In this document: positions 1 to 5,015 of the stretch, piece after piece
Position numbering within the stretch: position 1 is the first letter of the stretch
How the letters are laid out: the number at the start of each line of letters is the position of its first letter
From: an uncultured Clostridia bacterium
Lineage (GTDB): Bacteria > Bacillota_A > Clostridia > TANB77 > CAG-508
Direction: 5' to 3'
DNA: 5,015 bases
Assembly (NCBI GenBank): GCA_947628335.1
Contig: CANQZT010000116.1
Span: 1-5,015, forward strand
The notes under the pieces: model-generated
What the model was told of the DNA's origin: nothing
The model's input: only the letters and a program-made list of their open reading frames with translations
Database searches by the model: none
Translations under genes and position numbers: made by a program

Positions 1-1
1 A

Positions 2-997
2 TTAATTTTTTAAACGAATATCATCACCAAAAAAACGACAAATGTTATAATATCCAATAAATCTTGAAAAAATACGTTCATCATATTTTATACTTAAATC
101 TTTTAAAGTTAGATTTGTTGAAATAATTGTCTTTGTAATGTGTTGACCTTGATTTAGCAATCTAGTATTAATAACATTAAATAGTTCGCTAAATTTCATT
201 GAATTCATACATTCAGTACCAAGATCATCAATCACTAACAAATCAACATCTAAAATACTATCATAAATTGTAGAATCCTTTTTATTAAATCTGTAATCTA
301 TAATAGAATCTAACATAACAGGAGCAGTTTGGTAAAGAACTGTTTTTCCTCTATGTAAAATTTCGCTTGCAATACAGTTAGATAAAAAAGTTTTCCCAAG
401 TCCAGTATTTCCTGTAAACAATAAATTCTTTTCAGTATCATTATCAAAATTAGTAATAAAAGAATTTGCAATCTTGTAAATATTTTTCATATTATCTTTT
501 GGTGACAAATTAGAACAATAACGTTCTTCATTAATTTCATTTGAAAATAGATCAAAACTAAAATCATTGAAATTATAATTTTTTAAATTACCAATATTAG
601 ATTTATTATATTCAATATCAAATAGTTTTTGTTTGATACAACTACATAAATGAAAACCATATTCATCTTTAATATATCCAGTATCTTCACACAATTTACA
701 CTCAAAAGAAGGTTTAAAAAAAGAATCATCAATTTTTAAATTATGTAAAATATCTTTTTTTTCTTTATTTAAAATATCCATTTTATTTTTTAAATTATCC
801 AAATAAGTAGAATCATTAGGTGAAGATAAAATTAATTTTGCAGTTTCCAAAGCAAAACTATTTAATTCTGTTTCAATTTCTTTTAATCTAGAATTAGAAG
901 TAAATAATTCTTGTTTCCTAATATCTAAATCAGCTAAAGCAGCTTGGTGCTTTTGGTCATATTCCTTTAATAGCATTTTCAAAGTCATATTACTCAT
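2..997 (-). CDS. dnaC: DnaC/DnaI-type AAA+ helicase loader
   Basis: 331-residue cytoplasmic ATPase expected to load the replicative hexameric helicase onto DNA at origins and restarted forks. Seen: a charged, probably helical/coiled N-terminus (about residues 5-90), a cysteine cluster C100-x2-C103 and C118-x-C120 that resembles the zinc-binding region of Gram-positive DnaI/DnaC loaders, then an AAA+ core. The core has Walker A GNTGLGKT (196-203), Walker B LLVIDDLG (253-260), a sensor-1 STN (293-295), a DERIFSRF arginine-finger-like stretch (306-313) and a sensor-2-like DDIR (325-328). Length fits clostridial DnaC proteins. The ATG is preceded by GGAG at 8 bases. It lies 20 bases after dnaD and is probably co-transcribed from the promoter upstream of that gene. 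The naming follows clostridial usage; it corresponds to B. subtilis DnaI, not to B. subtilis DnaC (the helicase). An IstB-type transposon ATPase is less likely, given the cysteine region and the dnaD neighbour. Ends in TAA at the left edge, so it is complete. Confidence 0.93.
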   Translation of the reverse strand: MSNMTLKMLLKEYDQKHQAALADLDIRKQELFTSNSRLKEIETELNSFALETAKLILSSPNDSTYLDNLKNKMDILNKEKKDILHNLKIDDSFFKPSFECKLCEDTGYIKDEYGFHLCSCIKQKLFDIEYNKSNIGNLKNYNFNDFSFDLFSNEINEERYCSNLSPKDNMKNIYKIANSFITNFDNDTEKNLLFTGNTGLGKTFLSNCIASEILHRGKTVLYQTAPVMLDSIIDYRFNKKDSTIYDSILDVDLLVIDDLGTECMNSMKFSELFNVINTRLLNQGQHITKTIISTNLTLKDLSIKYDERIFSRFIGYYNICRFFGDDIRLKN

Positions 998-1017
998 AAT
1001 TAATACTCCAATCTGAA

Positions 1018-1980
1018 TTAAGCTTTTTGAGCATTGGCATAGAAAGAGTCAAAATTATCATATTGCCTTTGTTCATAATTTTGATAGCTTTTCTTCTCTA
1101 ATTGTTTAATATTCTTTTTCTTATTTTTCATTTCATCTAGAAAAGTTTGAACATCACTTACAGTTTTTAAATTTCTATCATTCCAATCGCACAAGATCTT
1201 ATCTATGTAATCAAAGCTAAAATTTGCTTTTGAAGTCGTTCTTTTCAAAGCAATTTCAATAACGTCAATAGAAAAACTAAAATCAACAGTCCATTTTTCA
1301 ATATAGGCTTCTTCGTATTGAGTTAAAGGTCTGTTAAGACCTAATTTTTTGGAAATAGATTTTTTTATAGTATTTAATTTTTCTTGTTTTTGATAATATA
1401 AATCCAAATCAGAAAAAGTAGTAATGTTATTTTTATGCCATGCATCTGCAACTGCTTGAATATAATTTCTATGCAAAGCAGAACGATCAAAACAATATCT
1501 AAACAAAGCAAGCATAACTTGCTCGTCAAAACCATATTTCTTAAACCATAAATCAATGTCACTATACCAAGATGGAGACATAACTCCTTGGAAAAAAGAA
1601 GAATTAATAGCCTCAATGGCTTTTGCTCTATATTGATTTTGGGGACTATCAGCACTTACTTTTGAAGAAAGACGAGGTTTATACAATTTATTAAGTTCAA
1701 TTTCTTGAAGGCTATTAACAATATATCCAGTATTTTTTTTAGTTAAAACGTTAGCATCTTCCCAATATTTCAAAGCATCTTGAATAGTTTTTAAAGGTAA
1801 AGAAAGTTTTTTGGATAAATCATTCAAACGAACATCTTTACCATACTTAGACAAAAATAAAATATATAAATATACTTTAATATAATCTCCATTTGCCTGT
1901 GATAAATATTCAGTAAAAAAAACATCAGAAATCTCAGTAGAGGAGAAAATCATCGACAAATCATTTTGTTCTAACTTCAT
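1018..1980 (-). CDS. dnaD: DnaD-type primosome / replication initiation protein
   Basis: 320-residue DNA-binding protein of the DnaD/DnaB family, which remodels DNA and helps recruit the helicase and its loader during replication initiation or restart. Seen: an N-terminal winged-helix-like region (about 20-95, with helices around VRLNDLSKKLSLPLKTIQDA and then ALKYWEDANVL), followed by two copies of the DnaD C-terminal domain. The first ends in the family signature YIQAVADAWHKNNI (173-186) and the second in YIDKILCDWNDRNL (258-271). A lysine-rich linker (284-298) leads to a short C-terminal tail with QRQYDNF (304-310), like the tail motif of many clostridial DnaD proteins. Two tandem C-terminal domains are typical of the clostridial form and differ from the single one of B. 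subtilis DnaD. The ATG is preceded by AAGGGG at 8 bases. It has its own promoter just upstream and is followed after 20 bases by the helicase loader, its expected functional partner. Confidence 0.92.
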   Translation of the reverse strand: MKLEQNDLSMIFSSTEISDVFFTEYLSQANGDYIKVYLYILFLSKYGKDVRLNDLSKKLSLPLKTIQDALKYWEDANVLTKKNTGYIVNSLQEIELNKLYKPRLSSKVSADSPQNQYRAKAIEAINSSFFQGVMSPSWYSDIDLWFKKYGFDEQVMLALFRYCFDRSALHRNYIQAVADAWHKNNITTFSDLDLYYQKQEKLNTIKKSISKKLGLNRPLTQYEEAYIEKWTVDFSFSIDVIEIALKRTTSKANFSFDYIDKILCDWNDRNLKTVSDVQTFLDEMKNKKKNIKQLEKKSYQNYEQRQYDNFDSFYANAQKA

Positions 1981-2016
1981 AAATATATCCCCTTATAAAT
2001 TTTTATTACATTCCAG

Positions 2017-2045
2017 ATTATATCATTTTTAGACAGGCAATACAA
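2017..2045 (-). promoter_or_regulatory. Sigma-A-type promoter for dnaD-dnaC
   Basis: Reading the minus strand, -35 TTGTAT (2045-2040) is separated by exactly 17 bases from a perfect -10 TATAAT (2022-2017). Transcription should start near 2010, leaving a leader of roughly 30 bases that carries the AAGGGG ribosome binding site (1994-1989) before the ATG at 1980. It sits in the only sizeable intergenic gap of the window (77 bases), which supports separate expression of the replication pair from the secretion genes. Inferred from sequence only; AT-rich DNA gives chance matches, but here position, spacing and -10 all agree. Confidence 0.75.
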
Positions 2046-2057
2046 TAAAAAAATAAA

Positions 2058-2336
2058 TTATTTATATAGGTAAAGTTTTGGTCGTCGAACATATTTTGAA
2101 ATATATAAAAACACATAAATTATATTTTCATGATTAAATCCAATAATACTAAAAAGTAATACAGGAAAACAAAGAACAATAAACAAAACAATTCGTATAT
2201 TTAAATTAGAAAATATAATGTTAACCAAACAAAAAACAAAGGCAAACCAAACAGCATTAAGTATAGCAGTAGAATAATCTATAAAACCTAATAATTTGCT
2301 ATTAAAATTATAATTTTGAGGGAATATAAATTTCAT
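2058..2336 (-). CDS. PrgI-family small membrane protein of type IV secretion
   Basis: 92-residue inner-membrane protein. Seen: a short N-terminal segment with the pattern FPQNYNFNSKLLGFIDY (5-21), two hydrophobic segments (about 24-43 and 47-66), then a GFNHENIIYVFLYISKYV stretch (66-83) and a basic C-terminus ending KLYLYK. This layout (proline/lysine N-tail, a 'GxIDY' turn, two adjacent helices, a C-terminal amphipathic 'RPKLYLY' tail) matches the PrgI family, named from the pCF10 conjugation locus and thought to play the VirB3-like role of assisting VirB4 in Gram-positive type IV secretion. The ATG has AGGAGG at 5 bases and lies 17 bases after the VirB6/TrbL-like gene, so it is in the same operon. 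Odd: a VirB4 ATPase normally follows directly, but here the next gene is dnaD. Family assignment rests on pattern and context, not on a search. Confidence 0.75.
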   Translation of the reverse strand: MKFIFPQNYNFNSKLLGFIDYSTAILNAVWFAFVFCLVNIIFSNLNIRIVLFIVLCFPVLLFSIIGFNHENIIYVFLYISKYVRRPKLYLYK

Positions 2337-2353
2337 AAAAACCTCCTATCATA

Positions 2354-3232
2354 TTATTTTGCTAAACTACGTAATCCATTAAAGCCAGCAGATAAATCAG
2401 TACTAATACCACCCATAAATTCGCGAACATATGAGTTTGCTTTTAATAAAGAAAAAATTGCACCACAAATTAAAAACTTAGAAAGGATATTACTACTAGA
2501 AAAATCAATAGAAAAAATAATAACTAATACGATGCTAACAAGTATTTGAACTAGAAGCAGAGACAAAAAGCATTTAATCCAAGCTTTAAAGAAACTAGAA
2601 GTAGCAGAAACACTAAGTGATAAAAAAGCAAAAGGTGAAATTAAAACAAATACTTTTATCATAATATATCTGATTGAATATGAAAAGGTTAAATTCAAAA
2701 AGCTAATGGAGATAACACTTTTTAATAATCCATCAATAGAAAAAATAGTAAAACTAGATTCTTCTATTTCAATAATAGCATTTATCCTCTCAACCAATCC
2801 TGAAAAAGTAATAGAACAATCAAACAATCCATTACCTAAATCTTGTATAGCTGATGAAATAGAAGAAACTAGAAGAATGCACTGTTCACAAATAAAAATA
2901 GAAGAATTCATAAAAATACCAAACACAATTAGTTTAAAAATAAAGCTAGTGGGTCGTTCAACTTGAGTAATTAGTAAATTAGACAATAACAATCTCGCTC
3001 CATAATAAAGTAGAAAACCTAAAATAAGTGAATTTGCAATTAATAAAATGCCATTTGTGGTAGAAGTACCAAAAATACTTCTAAAATAAGATGTATCTAA
3101 AATATCGACATTAATAAAAGTAATTTTGTCCAAAACAGAATAAATATTATTGTCAATAGAAGAAAAAATAGTTTGAAAAATGGTATTAATTGCCTGAATA
3201 ATAATTTCTGTTATATTAACTTCTTCTTCCAA
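2354..3232 (-). CDS. VirB6/TrbL-like polytopic type IV secretion membrane protein
   Basis: 292-residue multi-spanning membrane protein, expected to form part of the inner-membrane channel of a type IV secretion system. Seen: an acidic N-terminus (MEEEVN), then hydrophobic segments at about 60-85, 98-126, 170-207, 220-243 and 250-265. The central RYIMIKVFVLISPFAFLSL (188-206), with a charged residue followed by a proline-containing helix, and the C-terminal YVREFMGGISTDLSAGF (268-284) resemble the conserved part of TrbL/VirB6-like proteins in Bacillota conjugation loci. The TTG start is chosen because an in-frame TAA directly precedes it, no ATG occurs in frame until residue 108, and a near-perfect ribosome binding site lies at the right distance. 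The gene follows the pilin-like gene by 14 bases (after frame correction) and precedes the PrgI-like gene by 17. No enzymatic motif is visible. The role comes from topology and neighbours, so the exact family is less certain than the general one. Confidence 0.75.
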   Translation of the reverse strand: MEEEVNITEIIIQAINTIFQTIFSSIDNNIYSVLDKITFINVDILDTSYFRSIFGTSTTNGILLIANSLILGFLLYYGARLLLSNLLITQVERPTSFIFKLIVFGIFMNSSIFICEQCILLVSSISSAIQDLGNGLFDCSITFSGLVERINAIIEIEESSFTIFSIDGLLKSVISISFLNLTFSYSIRYIMIKVFVLISPFAFLSLSVSATSSFFKAWIKCFLSLLLVQILVSIVLVIIFSIDFSSSNILSKFLICGAIFSLLKANSYVREFMGGISTDLSAGFNGLRSLAK

Positions 3233-3236
3233 TTAA

Positions 3237-3244
3237 TCACATCC
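3237..3244 (-). promoter_or_regulatory. Ribosome binding site deciding the TTG start of the VirB6/TrbL-like gene
   Basis: On the minus strand the site reads GGATGTGA, seven of eight bases matching GGAGGTGA. It is placed immediately before TTAA and the TTG at 3232. It overlaps no other start, and the in-frame TAA between it and the TTG excludes any longer reading of the gene. Confidence 0.65.
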
Positions 3245-3246
3245 AA

Positions 3247-3577
3247 TCAAAATAATGATTTAATAGTTGATAAAATTAAATCTATAGCTAAAATAAAAGC
3301 ATATGAAAAAAGCGAACTTTTAATTAATTTTTGACCAATACGAATTCGTTCCTCATCTCCAAAACTAAACTTTTTCATAAAAATACCAGTACCGAACAGC
3401 AACTGCAGCAGCTGGAGTCGCAAGTTTTATTAACCATTTCTCAATCTGCTCAAAAGCTTTATTCAAAGTGTTTACTAACTTTTGATCAGCACCAAGAGAA
3501 ATACTTGAAAAAGAAAATAAAAAAACTAAAAATAATAAAAAAATAGAACAAATAAAAAATAATATTTTTTTCTTCAT
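3247..3577 (-). CDS. VirB2/TrbC-like small pilin-type membrane protein, frameshifted
   Basis: Small exported or membrane protein that would be the pilin-like subunit of the adjoining secretion genes. As written, the frame from the ATG at 3577 stops at TAG 3367-3365 after 70 residues. Removing one base (G at 3394 on the plus strand) instead continues through GTGIFMKKFSFGDEERIRIG and a hydrophobic tail to TGA at 3249-3247, giving 109 residues. Seen: a signal-peptide-like N-terminus (KKK, hydrophobic 5-25, possible cleavage after SLGA at 30), an amphipathic stretch 32-48, a first helix 46-62, a central charged KKFSFGDEERIR segment, and a second helix about 85-105. This signal peptide / helix / GDEExR loop / helix layout is what small VirB2-type proteins of Bacillota conjugation loci look like. 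The start has AGGAGG at 6 bases and is tightly coupled to the coupling-protein gene. Without the correction, an unusual 132-base gap would follow. Whether it is a real mutation, a sequencing error or recoding cannot be told here. Confidence 0.65.
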
Positions 3578-3583
3578 ATATAA

Positions 3584-3590
3584 CCTCCTA
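3584..3590 (-). promoter_or_regulatory. Stop codon / ribosome binding site overlap joining two genes
   Basis: On the minus strand the coupling-protein stop TAG (3590-3588) shares its AG with a full AGGAGG (3589-3584), which lies 6 bases before the ATG at 3577. This arrangement suggests translational coupling and fixes the start of the small pilin-like gene. Confidence 0.7.
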
Positions 3591-5015
3591 AAATTTCATA
3601 AAGTATGGAATTAAATTTAATTTCATGGGTTTTGTAATTTTATATCCATCAGATAAAAAAGAAAGACAAGAGAAAGTTTCTAATTTTTGAGTAAAAAAAT
3701 TAGTATCATAAATAAAATCATATTGAGTATACTCATTAATACTTTCAGATAAATTAGAATTTCTAGAATTTAGAGAATTAGTAATGTAACTGTAATTTGT
3801 TTCTTTAGCGTTTTCTGAAATACTTTTAGAAACTTTAATTTTATCCTCCTTACCAATTTGTTTTTGAATATCGTCAATAGTATTAATATCATCAGTTCTA
3901 AACCAAAGTTTATTAATTAAATTTTGAATAATAACTTTAACAGCATATTGATTATTAATAGAATTTAATAAAGAAGAATAACTCTGTGTTGCAACAATAT
4001 TAATACATTTGGCTTCTCGTGATTGAGCAAAGAAATCTGCATCGGAAGAAGAACAATATTCATGGAATTCATCACAAATAAATGCAACGCTACGAAAAGA
4101 ATTATTAGAAAAACGACTTAATCTACTCATAACTTCAGTTTGAAAATCCAATTTTAAATAAGTAGCAATAATTTTAGACAAGTTTTTGTACTCAGCAATA
4201 TTCATATTTAGAACAACAATTTTTCCATTATCAACTAAATCTCTAAAACCATAGAAGTTAATATCTTCTTTTTGGGGACAAAAAGTTTGCATAACATCAT
4301 AATCAGATACAAAACAATTAGTAATACGAGTAATTTCAGATTTTATAATAGATAATGTTCTAGAATCTAAACTATTAAATTCCTTTTCAAAAAAATCAAT
4401 TGAAGAAAGAGCATCATAACAATCCTTTTTTGATAATTTTCCTAAATGAAATAAGTTTTTAATAATAGTTAATTTTTCTATATAATAATCAGGAAGAGTA
4501 ATTAACTTATGTAACTCTAAAAAATTAACATAGCCATCATTATACAACCTGCAAAATTTTATGCTCTCTGTTAAAACTTGTTCAACTTTATCGAGCCAAT
4601 AAGATTCTGAATTATTAGGAGAAAAAAGCATTAAAATTGTTTTTAACCTATTTGCAATAACACTAGGCTTTAGATTAGGTTTATCTAATGGATTATAGCG
4701 AACATTGCTTCCTAGTTCAATAACATATAAGTCGGATAAACGATTACAGCTACTTGCAAAACGTACCACTTCTCTATAATAATTACCTTTAACATCTAGA
4801 ATTAACATACCAATTTTTGAACTATCATCATTTTTATGGTATCCAATAAGTTGTCTTGTAAAGGGGTACATACAACAACTTGTTTTTCCACTACCAATAG
4901 TTCCCGTTACTAAAATATTTTGATATAAACTTTTTTCCGGGAGAAAAATAAGATTATTTTTTTCATTTTTTCCTACCATTAATAACAAATCGGAATTATC
5001 TGTGAATTGTTTTGC
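3588..5015 (-). CDS. VirD4/TraG-type coupling ATPase (5' end outside window)
   Basis: The last 475 residues of a type IV coupling protein, the hexameric ATPase at the inner membrane that brings DNA or protein substrates to the secretion channel. The frame is open to the right edge, so the true start and any N-terminal membrane helices lie beyond it; a TTG at 4988 within the frame is not a credible start. Counting from the first visible codon: Walker A GTIGSGKT (38-45), LILDVKGNYYREV (71-83), a helical insertion (about 115-245) as in the all-alpha domain of this family, Walker B VAFICDEFHE (310-319, acidic D315/E316), and FAQSREAKCINIVATQS (329-345), which resembles the motif III region of TraG/VirD4 proteins. 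The C-terminus is a polar tail ending MKF, with no extra domain. It is followed after 10 bases by the pilin-like gene and appears to head or precede the secretion operon. A VirB4 ATPase was considered, but the DVKG motif, the SREA/ATQS region and the overall layout favour VirD4. Confidence 0.92.
   Translation of the reverse strand, partial: AKQFTDNSDLLLMVGKNEKNNLIFLPEKSLYQNILVTGTIGSGKTSCCMYPFTRQLIGYHKNDDSSKIGMLILDVKGNYYREVVRFASSCNRLSDLYVIELGSNVRYNPLDKPNLKPSVIANRLKTILMLFSPNNSESYWLDKVEQVLTESIKFCRLYNDGYVNFLELHKLITLPDYYIEKLTIIKNLFHLGKLSKKDCYDALSSIDFFEKEFNSLDSRTLSIIKSEITRITNCFVSDYDVMQTFCPQKEDINFYGFRDLVDNGKIVVLNMNIAEYKNLSKIIATYLKLDFQTEVMSRLSRFSNNSFRSVAFICDEFHEYCSSSDADFFAQSREAKCINIVATQSYSSLLNSINNQYAVKVIIQNLINKLWFRTDDINTIDDIQKQIGKEDKIKVSKSISENAKETNYSYITNSLNSRNSNLSESINEYTQYDFIYDTNFFTQKLETFSCLSFLSDGYKITKPMKLNLIPYFMKF

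Noticed and set aside
1374..1655. Minus-strand 93-codon frame inside dnaD.
   Set aside because: Out-of-frame overlap with a well-supported DnaD coding region; its hydrophobic composition is what a shifted frame of AT-rich DNA produces.
2047..2065. Possible terminator after the PrgI-like gene: inverted repeat ATAAAT/ATTTAT followed by a T-run on the minus strand.
   Set aside because: The stem is entirely A/T, has a one-base loop and overlaps the stop codon; it would not be stable, and such repeats are common by chance in DNA this AT-rich.
2316..2549. Plus-strand open frame of 77 codons.
   Set aside because: It lies opposite the VirB6/TrbL-like and PrgI-like genes, has no ribosome binding site of note, and encodes no recognisable pattern; it is the antisense shadow of real coding sequence.
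2706..2966. Plus-strand open frame of 86 codons.
   Set aside because: Fully antisense to the VirB6/TrbL-like gene, whose membrane-helix pattern and conserved motifs are clearly the real signal.
3247..3249. TGA read as tryptophan (Mollicutes code).
   Set aside because: Tryptophan codons in the DnaD gene are TGG and all long genes are intact under the standard bacterial code; TGA here works as the stop of the corrected pilin-like frame.
3247..3378. Separate 43-residue gene starting at the ATG at 3378.
   Set aside because: No ribosome binding site precedes it, and its product begins within the loop of a typical pilin-like protein; a frameshifted single gene explains it better, though restart cannot be excluded.
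3331..3546. Plus-strand open frame of 71 codons rich in Q, S and K.
   Set aside because: Antisense to the pilin-like gene, where the minus strand has a signal peptide, an AGGAGG site and operon context.

Overview
This is a very AT-rich window in which all six genes lie on the minus strand, packed tightly, mostly behind clear AGGAGG-type ribosome binding sites. Base composition, strong Shine-Dalgarno sites, the DnaD/DnaI-type primosome proteins and the PrgI-type conjugation protein all point to a low-GC Gram-positive bacterium (Bacillota, probably a clostridial or related gut-type lineage). Tryptophan codons are TGG and every long frame closes with a normal stop, so the standard bacterial code applies.

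In transcription order (right to left), the first four genes look like part of a type IV secretion / conjugation apparatus: a VirD4/TraG-type coupling ATPase that runs off the right edge (5015-3588), a small VirB2/TrbC-like pilin-type membrane protein with a one-base frameshift (3577-3247), a multi-spanning VirB6/TrbL-like channel protein starting at TTG (3232-2354), and a short two-helix PrgI-family protein (2336-2058). Gaps are 10-17 bases once the frameshift is corrected, so these form one operon. No VirB4 ATPase, relaxase or cell-wall hydrolase is visible.

A 77-base gap follows, holding a good sigma-A-type promoter (-35 TTGTAT, 17-base spacer, -10 TATAAT). It drives two replication genes: a DnaD-type primosome protein with a winged helix and two DnaD C-terminal repeats (1980-1018), then a DnaC/DnaI-type AAA+ helicase loader with a cysteine cluster (997-2). 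These two would act together to load the replicative helicase.

The points most worth following up are the frameshift in the pilin-like gene and the juxtaposition of a partial secretion module with chromosomal-type primosome genes. The window alone cannot show whether this is an integrated element, a degraded remnant, or a stable chromosomal arrangement.
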